The notes beneath the pieces were generated by a model that made no database searches, was not told the DNA's origin, and was given only the letters and a program-made list of their open reading frames with translations. Shown in pieces: positions 7,615 to 15,252 of a stretch of DNA of 42,555 nt. The translations under genes were made by a program, and so were the position numbers. The stretch comes from Kiritimatiellia bacterium (GTDB lineage Bacteria > Verrucomicrobiota > Kiritimatiellia > RFP12 > UBA1067): assembly GCA_016296065.1 (NCBI GenBank), contig JAEDKA010000033.1, positions 1-42,555 on the forward strand, in the 5' to 3' direction. Every line of letters starts with the position of its first letter. Positions within the stretch are counted from its first letter, which is position 1.

Positions 7615-8307
7615 TTACTTCCCTTCCTTGCGGTCTCCGCGCTCGCGGCGCTCGCGGCGCTCGCCGCGGGGCTGACGGGCCTGGAAACCCTCTTTCTTGC
7701 AGATCCACACCTTGATGCCGATCTTGCCGGCAGTGGTGTTGGCTTCCGCGAATCCGTAGTCGATGTTCGCGCGGAGCGTGTGCAGCGGCACCTTGCCCTC
7801 GCGGGACCACTCGACGCGCGCGATCTCCGCGCCGTTGATTCGGCCGCCTGCGTGGACCTTGATGCCGTCGACGCCCATGTCCATCGCGACCTTCATCGCG
7901 CGCTTCATCGCGCGCTTGAGGGCGATGCGGCGCTCGAGCTGCTGGGCGATGCCCTCGGCAACGAGCTGCGCGTCTGCGTCGGCTCCCTGAACCTCCTTGA
8001 TCTCGATGTAGACTTCCTTCTTGGTCATCTTCTCGAGCTCGGCGCGGATCGCCTCGACGTCACCGCCCTTGTGGCCGATGATCACGCCCGGACGGGCGGA
8101 GAACAACGTCACGCGGACGCGGTTGGCGTAGCGCTCGATGAGTATCTTGGAGATGCCGGCCTCGGCCAGCTTCTTCTTGCAGACCTCGCGGATCTGCTGG
8201 TCTTCGACCAGGTACGCGCCAAACGTCTTCTTGGGCGCGAACCAGCGGCTGCCCCAGGCGTGGTTGACGCCGATGCGGAAGCCTACGGGGTTGACTTTCT
8301 GTCCCAT
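7615..8307 (-). CDS. rpsC: 30S ribosomal protein S3
   Basis: S3 lies at the mRNA entry site and has helicase activity together with S4 and S5. It has 230 aa. The start MGQKVNPVGFRIG is typical; the KH type 2 domain carries ARPGVIIGHKGGDVEAIR with its GHKG loop, and the C-terminal domain has GGRINGAEIARVEWSREGKVPLHTLRA. The tail of about 20 residues is rich in R, E and G, as is common in S3. It starts 1 nt after the rplV stop (TAAAATG). Confidence 0.97.
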   Translation of the reverse strand: MGQKVNPVGFRIGVNHAWGSRWFAPKKTFGAYLVEDQQIREVCKKKLAEAGISKILIERYANRVRVTLFSARPGVIIGHKGGDVEAIRAELEKMTKKEVYIEIKEVQGADADAQLVAEGIAQQLERRIALKRAMKRAMKVAMDMGVDGIKVHAGGRINGAEIARVEWSREGKVPLHTLRANIDYGFAEANTTAGKIGIKVWICKKEGFQARQPRGERRERRERGDRKEGK

Positions 8308-8308
8308 T

Positions 8309-8806
8309 TTACTTCGCTCCCTTCTTGGACTTCTTCGACTCGGCGAGCACGACCCTGCAGTGGCAGAGACGGCGCGCGATCGGATGCGCGGAGCCGCGGG
8401 CCGTGGGCCAGTAGCGGCGCATCCTCACAGACTCCTCGAACACGCAGAGCTTGACCGTGAGATCGGCCGCGCCCTTCGCGCCGTGGTTGTTCTCCGCGTT
8501 CGCGATGGCGCTGAGAATCGTCTTCTTGATGATCTCGGCGGCCTTCTTGGGCGAGAACTCGACGACCTTGAGCGCCTCGGAGGCCTTGAGCCCCTGGCAC
8601 GCGGACGCGATCGGACGCCCCTTGAACGCAGACATGCGCGTGTTGCGCGTCGTCGCGACGTAGACCTGCTCGATGCCGAGCACCTTCGTCTTCGACCCCT
8701 CCGGGAACTTCGCGTCGACCTTCGCCTGCGCGTCGGCCTCGGAATCGGCCTGGACGTAGCCCTCGGCCGTCGTTCCGTTCTTGTTGAACTTGTAAAGGAA
8801 TGTCAT
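8309..8806 (-). CDS. rplV: 50S ribosomal protein L22 with extra N-terminal domain
   Basis: Residues 50-160 are a normal L22: ATTRNTRMSAFKGRPIASAC, the FSPKKAAEIIKKTILSAIANAENN helix signature, and MRRYWPTARGSAHPI from the tip of the hairpin lining the exit tunnel. In front of it are about 48 residues absent from standard L22 (110-120 aa). Their pattern is F-x-Y-K-F, then G-T-T-A-E-G-Y-V-Q-A-x-S-E-x-D-A-x-A-K-V, ending G-S-K-T-K-V-L-G-I-E-Q-V. This resembles the N-terminus of GspF/PilC proteins and, more loosely, the archaeal LX/L20A fold; both are only visual impressions. The start is fixed by its short distance (13 nt) from rpsS with an AAGGGGAACTG region. Confidence 0.93.
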   Translation of the reverse strand: MTFLYKFNKNGTTAEGYVQADSEADAQAKVDAKFPEGSKTKVLGIEQVYVATTRNTRMSAFKGRPIASACQGLKASEALKVVEFSPKKAAEIIKKTILSAIANAENNHGAKGAADLTVKLCVFEESVRMRRYWPTARGSAHPIARRLCHCRVVLAESKKSKKGAK

Positions 8807-8819
8807 TTCTCAGTTCCCC

Positions 8820-9098
8820 TTACTTGTCGGCCTTCGCGGCGGTGTTGCCGTGCGACTTGAACGTGCGCGTCGCGGCGAACTCGCCGAGACGGTGCCCGAC
8901 CATGTTTTCCGTGATGAAGACCGGCATGTGCTGACGGCCGTTGTGGATGGCGAACGTGAGCCCGACGAACTCGGGGAGAACCATCGAACGACGGCTCCAC
9001 GTCTTGATCGGCTGCTTCTTGCCGCTCGCCTGCATCTTCTCGACCTTGCGGAGGAGGCTCTCCTCCACATAGGGTCCCTTCTTGAGAGAACGACTCAT
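8820..9098 (-). CDS. rpsS: 30S ribosomal protein S19
   Basis: S19 forms a complex with S13 in the head of the small subunit. The 92-aa length is standard. MSRSLKKGPYVEESLLRKV, SRRSMVLPEFVGLTFAIHNGR and the C-terminal GHRLGEFAATRTFKSH are all family signatures. It begins 3 nt after the rplB stop. Confidence 0.97.
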   Translation of the reverse strand: MSRSLKKGPYVEESLLRKVEKMQASGKKQPIKTWSRRSMVLPEFVGLTFAIHNGRQHMPVFITENMVGHRLGEFAATRTFKSHGNTAAKADK

Positions 9099-9101
9099 GT
9101 G

Positions 9102-9926
9102 TTACTTCCTCCTCTTGACGATGACCTTGTTGGACGCCTTCCGCTTCGCGCGGGTCTTGCCGCCCTTCGCGAGCTGGCCCCACGGGGAGCACGGATTGGT
9201 GCCGCCGGACGTACGGCCTTCGCCGCCGCCCATCGGGTGGTCGACAGGGTTCATCGCGACGCCGCGCACCGTCGGGCGGATGCCGAGGTAGCGCTTGCGG
9301 CCGGCCTTGCCGAGCTTGATCGAGCCCCAGTCCTTGTTGCCAACCGAGCCGACGACCGCGAGGCAGCGTCCGTTGAAGATGCGGACCTCTCCCGAGGGCA
9401 TCTTGAGCTGCACCGTGTTGCCGTCGCGCGACATCACCTGGCAGGCGTTGCCGGCGCTCCTCGCGACCGACGCGCCCTTGCCCGGGACGAGCTCGATGGC
9501 GTGGACCATGAGGCCCAGCGGGATCTGGCTGAGCGGCAGGCAGTTGCCGACCGTCGCCTCGGCCTTGGGTCCGTTCATGACCTTCATGCCGACCTTGAGC
9601 CCCTCGGGCGCGAGGATGTAGCTCTTGACGCCGTCGGTGTACTCGATGAGCGCAAGGTACGCGCTCCTGGTCGGATCGTACGCAATGTCCTTGACCGTCG
9701 CCTCGACGCCGAACTTGTTGCGCTTGAAGTCGACGATGCGCATGCGCTGCTTCGCGCCGCCGCCGTGGTGGCGCGTCGTGATGCGGCCCTGGTTGTTGCG
9801 GCCCGCGGTCTTGCGGACGGCCTTCGTCAGGCGCTTCACCGGCTTCTTCTCGGTGATCTCCTCGAACGTGGCGGATTCGCGGAAGCGCATGCCGCACGAA
9901 CGGGCTTTGTATTTCTTGAGTGCCAT
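9102..9926 (-). CDS. rplB: 50S ribosomal protein L2
   Basis: L2 is needed for subunit association and supports the peptidyl transferase centre. The 274-aa length is normal. GRITTRHHGGGAKQRMRIVDFKR is the conserved N-terminal block, and VAMNPVDHPMGGGEGR contains the histidine placed near the catalytic centre in E. coli L2. The C-terminus is strongly basic. The ATG follows an AGGGAGACTTAACGAT region. Confidence 0.98.
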   Translation of the reverse strand: MALKKYKARSCGMRFRESATFEEITEKKPVKRLTKAVRKTAGRNNQGRITTRHHGGGAKQRMRIVDFKRNKFGVEATVKDIAYDPTRSAYLALIEYTDGVKSYILAPEGLKVGMKVMNGPKAEATVGNCLPLSQIPLGLMVHAIELVPGKGASVARSAGNACQVMSRDGNTVQLKMPSGEVRIFNGRCLAVVGSVGNKDWGSIKLGKAGRKRYLGIRPTVRGVAMNPVDHPMGGGEGRTSGGTNPCSPWGQLAKGGKTRAKRKASNKVIVKRRK

Positions 9927-9941
9927 ATCGTTAAGTCTCCC

Positions 9942-10244
9942 TTACGCGAGCTCCACGCGCTCCCCGGCCTTGACCGTGACGATGGCCTTCTTCCAGGTCG
10001 GCTCCACGGTCGTGCGGCGGGTGCCGCGGATGTACTTGATGCCGCCCTTCATGTTCGCGGTGCGGACCGCGAGCACGTGAACGCCGAAGGCCTTCTCGAC
10101 CATCGCCGCGATCGCGGGCTTGCGGGCGTCGCGAGCGACCTCGAGAGCGTAGCGGTTCTCGGTCGAAAGGCGCGAGCCCTTCTCGGTGATGAGGACGTTA
10201 AGAATGACGCCCCCGGTCTTTTCCTTGAGTTCCTTGATCGTCAT
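9942..10244 (-). CDS. rplW: 50S ribosomal protein L23
   Basis: L23 lies at the exit of the nascent peptide tunnel and is the docking site for trigger factor and SRP. I start it at MTIKELKEK (10244), directly after an AAGGAGAACGTC ribosome binding site; the longer frame would overlap rplD. This gives 100 aa, the usual size. Family marks are LITEKGSRLSTENRYALEVA and the C-terminal RGTRRTTVEPTWKKAIVTV. Confidence 0.96.
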   Translation of the reverse strand: MTIKELKEKTGGVILNVLITEKGSRLSTENRYALEVARDARKPAIAAMVEKAFGVHVLAVRTANMKGGIKYIRGTRRTTVEPTWKKAIVTVKAGERVELA

Positions 10245-10254
10245 GACGTTCTCC

Positions 10255-10848
10255 TTACTTGGCGATTCGCGCCATGAGCGCATCGAAACCAGCCTTGTCG
10301 CACACGAGCTTGCGGCTCGCGAGGACCGTGTAGACGTCGAGCGCCTGAGCCGTCGAGTAGTCGACGCGCGGAAGGTTGCTCGTGACGAGCAGCACGGTGT
10401 CGTCGACGTCCTTCTGCACGATGCAGGCGGTGCGGTCGACCCCGAGCTCCTTGAGGAGCTTCGCCATGAGCTTCGTCTTGGGGGCCTCGAACTGGAACTC
10501 GTCGACGACGATCACGTCGCCCGCCGCGAGCTTGTCGGAGAACGCACGCGCGAACGCAAGCGCCCAGACCTTCTTGTTGAGCTTCTGCTCGTAGCTGCGC
10601 GGATGAGGACCGTGCGCCACGCCGCCGCCGCGCCACACAGGGCTCTGACGGAATCCGGCGCGGGCGTTGCCCGTACCCTTCTGCTTCCAGGGCTTCTTGT
10701 TGGAGCCCGCGACCTCGCCCTTGGACTTCGTCGACGCCGTGCCCGCCCTGAGGGCGTTGCGGATCGCCGTCACCGCGTCCTTGACCGCCTGCGCGCCCTT
10801 GTCGAGCGTCAGCTGGGACTGGTCGAAAACGACTTCTATCTTCTTCAT
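10255..10848 (-). CDS. rplD: 50S ribosomal protein L4
   Basis: L4 binds 23S rRNA and extends a loop into the exit tunnel; in E. coli it also represses the S10 operon through the leader. The 197-aa protein carries the extended loop KPWKQKGTGNARAGFRQSPVWRGGGVAHGP, which is diagnostic. It begins 3 nt after rplC. Whether it regulates this operon through the long leader at 11818-12123 cannot be told from the sequence. Confidence 0.97.
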   Translation of the reverse strand: MKKIEVVFDQSQLTLDKGAQAVKDAVTAIRNALRAGTASTKSKGEVAGSNKKPWKQKGTGNARAGFRQSPVWRGGGVAHGPHPRSYEQKLNKKVWALAFARAFSDKLAAGDVIVVDEFQFEAPKTKLMAKLLKELGVDRTACIVQKDVDDTVLLVTSNLPRVDYSTAQALDVYTVLASRKLVCDKAGFDALMARIAK

Positions 10849-10851
10849 TGC

Positions 10852-11496
10852 TTAGGCCCCCTTCTTCACGTTGTTCTTGAGGGACTTGCGCACGATCACG
10901 ATGCCGTTGCGCGCACCGGGAACCGAACCCTTCACGAGAAGGGCGTTGTCCTCGGGACGGACCGCGACGACCTCGAGGTTCATCGCCTTGCGGCTGACCG
11001 CGCCCATGTGGCCGGGCATCTTCTTGCCCTTCTCGATCCAGCCGGGGAGGTCGCGAGCCGCGAGACCGCCCGTGCGGCGCTTCGAGTGGCCGCCGTGCGT
11101 CATGTTGCCGCCGGCGAAGCCGTAGCGCTTGATCACGCCCGCGAAGCCCTTGCCCTTCGTGATGCCAGTGACGTCAACGTACTTGACGCCCTCGAAATTT
11201 GCGACCGTGACGGCCTTGCCGACCTCAAGCGCCTCGCCCTCGTCGAGCGCGAACTCCTTGAGAACCTTCATGGCCTCGACGCCCGCCTTCTCGAAGTGCT
11301 TCTGCTGCGCCTTCGCGAGGCGGCTCGCCTTCTGCGCCCCGAAACCGACCTGCGCCGCCGCGTATCCGTCCTTCTCAAGCGTCTTGAGCTGGACGACCGG
11401 GCACGGACCGACCTCGATGACCGTAACGCAGGTCCTGACGCCCTCGGCGTCGTAAACCTGGGTCATTCCGACCTTCTTGCCTATCAAACCTTCCAT
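10852..11496 (-). CDS. rplC: 50S ribosomal protein L3
   Basis: L3 starts large-subunit assembly and sends a loop to the peptidyl transferase centre. It has 214 aa. MEGLIGKKVGMTQVYDAEG is the classic start, VTGITKGKGFAGVIKRYGF is conserved, and KGKKMPGHMGAVSRKAMNLEVV matches the family signature. The loop MTHGGHSKRRTGGLAARDLPGW differs somewhat from the E. coli form. It follows rpsJ by 12 nt. Confidence 0.97.
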   Translation of the reverse strand: MEGLIGKKVGMTQVYDAEGVRTCVTVIEVGPCPVVQLKTLEKDGYAAAQVGFGAQKASRLAKAQQKHFEKAGVEAMKVLKEFALDEGEALEVGKAVTVANFEGVKYVDVTGITKGKGFAGVIKRYGFAGGNMTHGGHSKRRTGGLAARDLPGWIEKGKKMPGHMGAVSRKAMNLEVVAVRPEDNALLVKGSVPGARNGIVIVRKSLKNNVKKGA

Positions 11497-11508
11497 GTCG
11501 ACCTCCTA

Positions 11509-11817
11509 TCAGACCTTGATGGTGATGTCGACGCCCGCAGGAAGATTGAGCTTCTTGAGCTCGTCGATCGTCTGCGCGGTCGGGTTGACGATGTCGAGAA
11601 GACGCTTGTGCGTCCTCATCTCGAACTGATCCATCGACTTCTTGTCGACGTTCGGCGAGCGGTTCACCGTGAAACGCTCGATGCGGGTCGGGAGCGGAAT
11701 CGGCCCCACAACCTGCGCACCCGTGCCCCTGGCCGTGTCGATGATGCCACCGACGGCCTGGTCCAGCACACGGTGATCGTATGCCTGGAGCCGGATGCGG
11801 ACTCTCTGCTGCTGCAT
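11509..11817 (-). CDS. rpsJ: 30S ribosomal protein S10 (NusE)
   Basis: S10 is a head protein of the small subunit and, as NusE, joins antitermination complexes. I start it at MQQQRVRIRLQAYDH (11817), giving 102 aa, the standard length. QVVGPIPLPTRIERFTVNRSPNVDKKSMDQFEMRTHKR is diagnostic. The frame stays open upstream to about 12060 without a stop. An in-frame GTG at 11877 would add 20 lysine-rich residues, but there is no conserved reason to use it. This is the first gene of the operon; tuf and fusA, which often precede it, are not adjacent. Confidence 0.95.
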   Translation of the reverse strand: MQQQRVRIRLQAYDHRVLDQAVGGIIDTARGTGAQVVGPIPLPTRIERFTVNRSPNVDKKSMDQFEMRTHKRLLDIVNPTAQTIDELKKLNLPAGVDITIKV

Positions 11818-12123
11818 TTTAGTCTCTTTCTTTGTTCTTTTCTTCTGTTTCGACTCGGGCGCAGAACCTTTCTCCACGCCTTCGTCCCTCTTTTCCTGAG
11901 CCTCGACGGTCGCGAAATCCGCGTTCGCCTTACCGCTTTCGCGGCCTCTCGGCGTTGACGCGGGAAGCCCCTTGGGGCGCTCCGCTCGCGACTGGGTTCC
12001 GGCCCAGCAACCCCCGCAAAAACAAGGCTCGCGACTACATCCGTAACCGCGAGCTTGGCTTCACGGTCACGACGCGACGGGATCTACTCGTCCGTATCGC
12101 AACCCTTCTCCTTGCGAGAATTA
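11818..12123 (-). promoter_or_regulatory. Long structured 5' leader of the S10 operon
   Basis: The promoter at 12130-12159 places the transcript start about 305 nt before rpsJ. The leader holds several short inverted repeats: AAGCTCGCG pairing with CGCGAGCCTT across a 14-nt loop, and GCCCCAAGGGGC. One frame is open through most of it up to rpsJ. A possible 11-codon upstream ORF (TTG at 12102, stop at 12067) follows an AAGGAG sequence at 12108-12113. An autoregulatory role, for example by L4, is inference. Confidence 0.5.
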
Positions 12124-12129
12124 AGAGAA

Positions 12130-12159
12130 ATTATATCAAAAATGCGCACTACCGCGCAA
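12130..12159 (-). promoter_or_regulatory. Sigma70-type promoter of the S10 operon
   Basis: Reading the minus strand, the -35 box is TTGCGC (12154-12159) and the -10 box is a perfect TATAAT (12130-12135), with an 18-bp spacer. An A/T-rich tract, AAAAAAACTTAAAATA, lies just upstream and could act as an UP element. The -35 sits inside CCCCCTTGCGC, a string repeated at the promoter at 42090-42119. Confidence 0.85.
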
Positions 12160-12225
12160 GGGGGTATTTTAAGTTTTTTTCACTCTCGCCCACCAATTGG
12201 GAAATTAGCCCCTTTAGACCGATTA

Positions 12226-12313
12226 GCCCACCTCGCGAGGTGGGCATAGGGTACCTCCCGAGGTGGGCATGGGGTACCTCGCGAGGTGAACATAGCGTAC
12301 CTCGCGAGGTGAT
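12226..12313. repeat. 23-bp tandem repeat built on a CCTCGCGAGG palindrome
   Basis: Three full 23-bp units (12231-12253, 12254-12276, 12277-12299) and a partial fourth start with CCTCGCGAGGTG or a one-base variant and continue with a GGCATAGGGTA-type spacer. The first is inside a perfect 20-bp palindrome, GCCCACCTCGCGAGGTGGGC (12226-12245). The spacing of 23 bp is close to two helical turns. The array lies between the stop of the GH2 gene (12330) and the S10 promoter. It could be an operator array, a terminator remnant or a structural repeat. Confidence 0.8.
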
Positions 12314-12329
12314 TTTGACGGTGCTTATA

Positions 12330-14483
12330 TCAGCGGCGGAGGATGCCGAGCGCGCGGCCCATCCACGTGCGCCTGACGCGCGACTGCGCCACGACGTTGT
12401 CGGAAAGGTCGCCCGAGCAGGTCGCGACGGCCTTCTCGCCGAAGTCGACGTCGCGGTCGGCGTACGGACACACCGTCCCATTCGCGTCGACTACCTCGGC
12501 CGTCACGTACGTGTAGCGTCCGATGGTCTCCTCGGAAAGGCGCACTTCCTTCGGCTCCCCGGCCGTCCTGAGGACGCTCTCCTCCTTCGTTCCGTCCGCC
12601 GCGATGCCGACGGCCTTCAGCTCGCCCGGCGCGTAGTCGAGCTCGAACTCCGCCTTCCACGCGGTCTCGGCGGAGACGTCCTTCGAGCCGACGAGCTTGC
12701 CGTTAAGATACAGCTCCACCTTCGGACGGCGCGTGTAGACCTCTGCCGTGACCTTCTTCCCCTCCCATCCGGCGAATGTCCAGTGGTCGTACGTCGGCCA
12801 CACGCTCCACTTGGAGGTCGCGATCTTGCCCTTCCATCCGTCCGGCTCGCGAACGGCGAGGTACGTCTTCGCGCCCTCGTTCCACAGCGTCTCGCGGTAG
12901 TGCGAAACAGGCTTGCGCGTCCCGGCAAGGTCAATGTCGCCGCAGTACGCGCCATGCCACGGGAACTGCGGGACGTGTCCCTCCCAGTGCTCGCCGTGCG
13001 GCTCCTTGTCGGTGTAGAAGTTGCGCCCGATGCCGGTCTCGCCCAGGTAGTCGATGCCGGTCCAGACGAACTCGCCGATAACGTACGGATGCTTCACGAC
13101 GCGGCCCCAGACCATCGCGACGTCGGCGGGGAACGTCTCGGTGTACACGATCACGCGGTTCGGAAGACGCTCGTGGTCGCTCTCCGTGAGGTTCTCAAGG
13201 TAGTTGTATCCGACGATGTCGAGGTTCGCCGCCATCGCATCCTGGTCCTCCCACTTCTCGCCCCAGAGGCAGAGCGCCTGGGTGATCGGACGCGTCCCGT
13301 CCAGCTTGTCGATGAACTCGTGCATCTTCTTCGTCGTCTCCGCGGCGAAGGGCTCGTTGCGCTCGAGGACTTCGTTTCCGACGGACCACATCACGACGCT
13401 GGGATGCACCCTGTCGCGCCTGACGATCCAGTCGAGGTCCTTCTGCCAGTCCTCGTCGAACACCTCGCAGTAGTCGCCGTTCGTCTTCTTGCGCTGGCGG
13501 CCGTCGAACATGTCGTCCATCACGAGGAGGCCGATCTCGTCGCACGCATCGAGGAACGCCTCGCTTACGGGGTTGTGGCTCGTGCGGACCGCGTTGAACC
13601 CGGCGCGCTTGAGCTGGAGAGCCTTCCTGCGCTCGAACTCCCACTCGCTCGCCGCGCCGAGCGGACCGTGGTCGTGGTGCACGCACGCGCCGTGCATCTC
13701 TACCGGCTTTCCGTTGAGGACGAAGCCCTTCTCCGCGCTCCACTCGACGGTGCGGAATCCGAAGCGCACCTTCTCGCCGCCGATGTCCTTCTCGTACAGC
13801 TTCGGGGTCTCGGGCGTCCAGAGGACGGGATTCTCGATCTTCCACGTCCCGCTGACATCATGCGCCGGGCCGTCTTTGGTCATCACAACGGTCCAGGATA
13901 TCTTCACTTCGCCGTCGAGCTTGGTGCGGACGTCGACGGAAAGCGGCTTGACGTAGGGATAGTCCCTCTTCTCGAGCCGCACGCTGCGGTAGATTCCGCT
14001 GCCCATGTACCAGCGGCAACCGGGAAGCGCGGAATTGTCGACCTTCACGAGGAGGTCGTTCTTCCCCGTCTTAACCTTGCCGTCGAGCGAAAGGCGGAAA
14101 CCAGTGTAGCCGTAGCGCGTGCCCTTGCCGACGAGCTCTCCGTTGACGTACACCTCGGCGAAGCGGAACACCCCGTCGAACGCGAGCTCAAGATGCTTGG
14201 CGAGGTCTGCTTCGGCGATGTCGAAGGTGCGGCGGTATTCGCCCTTCCCTCCCTTGTAGAAGCCCCACTCCTTGCCGGTCGGCGCGCCCTGGGTGGGCAC
14301 GGACTCGATAGACCAGTCGTGCGGGACGCGCACGCCGCGCCACTCGCCGCCGTCGAGGCGGAACTCCCACGCGCCGTCGAGCGACGCAGTCTCAGTCGCA
14401 GCCGAGCAGGATCCTGAAAACATGCGAGGAAACGCCATCGCGCCACACGCAGCCAACGTCAACAGAACATACTTTGCATTCAT
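12330..14483 (-). CDS. Secreted glycoside hydrolase family 2, beta-galactosidase type
   Basis: A retaining exo-glycosidase that removes terminal sugars, most likely beta-galactose or a related residue. I start it at MNAKYVLLTLAACGAMAF (14483), which gives a proper signal peptide and 717 aa; a longer frame starts at 14516. The N-terminal jelly-roll (SLDGAWEFRLDGGEWRGVRVPHDWS) is followed by an Ig-like domain and a TIM barrel. The acid/base is E371 in WSVGNEV. The likely nucleophile is E449 in VYTETFP, followed by GEFVWTGIDYLGE, typical of Bacteroides-like GH2 enzymes. A C-terminal Ig-like domain closes the protein. No Shine-Dalgarno sequence is visible. A TATAAT (14494-14499) ends only 10 nt before the ATG, which would make the transcript nearly leaderless. 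It follows the NIF3 gene on the same strand. Confidence 0.9.
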   Translation of the reverse strand: MNAKYVLLTLAACGAMAFPRMFSGSCSAATETASLDGAWEFRLDGGEWRGVRVPHDWSIESVPTQGAPTGKEWGFYKGGKGEYRRTFDIAEADLAKHLELAFDGVFRFAEVYVNGELVGKGTRYGYTGFRLSLDGKVKTGKNDLLVKVDNSALPGCRWYMGSGIYRSVRLEKRDYPYVKPLSVDVRTKLDGEVKISWTVVMTKDGPAHDVSGTWKIENPVLWTPETPKLYEKDIGGEKVRFGFRTVEWSAEKGFVLNGKPVEMHGACVHHDHGPLGAASEWEFERRKALQLKRAGFNAVRTSHNPVSEAFLDACDEIGLLVMDDMFDGRQRKKTNGDYCEVFDEDWQKDLDWIVRRDRVHPSVVMWSVGNEVLERNEPFAAETTKKMHEFIDKLDGTRPITQALCLWGEKWEDQDAMAANLDIVGYNYLENLTESDHERLPNRVIVYTETFPADVAMVWGRVVKHPYVIGEFVWTGIDYLGETGIGRNFYTDKEPHGEHWEGHVPQFPWHGAYCGDIDLAGTRKPVSHYRETLWNEGAKTYLAVREPDGWKGKIATSKWSVWPTYDHWTFAGWEGKKVTAEVYTRRPKVELYLNGKLVGSKDVSAETAWKAEFELDYAPGELKAVGIAADGTKEESVLRTAGEPKEVRLSEETIGRYTYVTAEVVDANGTVCPYADRDVDFGEKAVATCSGDLSDNVVAQSRVRRTWMGRALGILRR

Positions 14484-14493
14484 AATGTTGTGT

Positions 14494-14499
14494 ATTATA
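14494..14499 (-). promoter_or_regulatory. Candidate -10 box for the GH2 gene
   Basis: A perfect TATAAT on the minus strand ends 10 nt before the chosen ATG at 14483. No good -35 lies at 17-18 bp; a TTGCCC is present but only 11 bp away. It is plausible as a promoter because the gene would otherwise depend on read-through from the NIF3 gene. Confidence 0.4.
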
Positions 14500-14535
14500 C
14501 TGAAGTTTGCGGGCAAAATCTATCGCCCTGTGGAG

Positions 14536-15252
14536 TTATTTTTTCGCGCCGTCCGACCCCGGACGGTCAAGAAATACTGTTGAGACGCCGAGCGCGGCAG
14601 ATACGCCGCGCGCAAGCGCCTTTACGCCGAAAGTCTCGGTTTCGTAGTGTCCGGCGCAGACCATCGGCATCCTGACGTTCTCCGCCGCTATACGGTCGCC
14701 CCAGCTCGCCTCGCCCGTGACGTACAGGTCGCAGCCGAGCCGCTTCGCCTCGACAACTTCCTCTCCCGCGCCTCCGGAGCACACGCCGATCTTCTTTCCG
14801 TGCGCGTTGTACCCGACGACGCCGATGACGTTGCCGTGGTACGTAAACGCAGGCGAGACGCGCTTGAGGCCCAGGTAGCGCGCGAGCTCCCAGTTGTTGC
14901 CGTATTTTTTGTTCGCGTCGAGCGGAAGGTGATACGCGGCGAGCGCGACGTTCGCGTCCATCGCCGCCTTCACCACGGCGTACTCGCTGTCGGTTATGCG
15001 CCTTATGCCTCCGCCCCAGCTTATGCCGTGGTGGACTACGAGGAGCTGCGCGCCGGCAGCGGCAGCAGCCTTGACGCTCTCCGCGCTGCCGTCCACCGCG
15101 AACGCGACGAGCGACACCTCGTCGCCCTCGCGCGCGATCTGGAGTCCGTTGTTGCTGACGTCGTCGAACGACTTCACGTCAAGCGCGGAGTCGATCCAGG
15201 CGAGCACCTCGCCAACCGTCACGCGCTTCGTCTTCCATTTTCTTCCCCTCAT
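14536..15252 (-). CDS. NIF3 / DUF34 family dinuclear metal protein
   Basis: This 238-aa protein is the short form of the family (E. coli YbgI is 247 aa). The metal ligands are visible in order: NNGLQI near residue 40, VVHHGISWGG near 72, YHLPLD near 107, and GHYETETFGV near the C-terminus. VCSGGAGEE and TGEASWGD are also conserved in the family. These proteins form hexameric toroids with two metal ions per subunit. Suggested roles (GTP cyclohydrolase-like, metal insertion) are unsettled. The start overlaps the ybeY stop (TAATG), so the two are translated together. Confidence 0.93.
   Translation of the reverse strand: MRGRKWKTKRVTVGEVLAWIDSALDVKSFDDVSNNGLQIAREGDEVSLVAFAVDGSAESVKAAAAAGAQLLVVHHGISWGGGIRRITDSEYAVVKAAMDANVALAAYHLPLDANKKYGNNWELARYLGLKRVSPAFTYHGNVIGVVGYNAHGKKIGVCSGGAGEEVVEAKRLGCDLYVTGEASWGDRIAAENVRMPMVCAGHYETETFGVKALARGVSAALGVSTVFLDRPGSDGAKK

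Noticed and set aside
11818..11877. GTG start giving S10 a 20-residue lysine-rich extension
   Set aside because: The frame is open, but S10 is conserved at 102-103 residues and the ATG at 11817 gives exactly that. I kept the region as leader.
3035..11958. Long plus-strand open frames of 366, 408, 409, 475 and 590 codons across the ribosomal operon
   Set aside because: They are shadows of the GC-rich minus-strand ribosomal genes: composition is dominated by L, R, D and A, no domains are visible, and every base is explained by a well-conserved ribosomal gene on the other strand.
12226..12313. Tandem palindromes as a CRISPR array
   Set aside because: The units are identical through repeat and spacer alike, only 23 bp long, and there are no variable spacers or cas genes.
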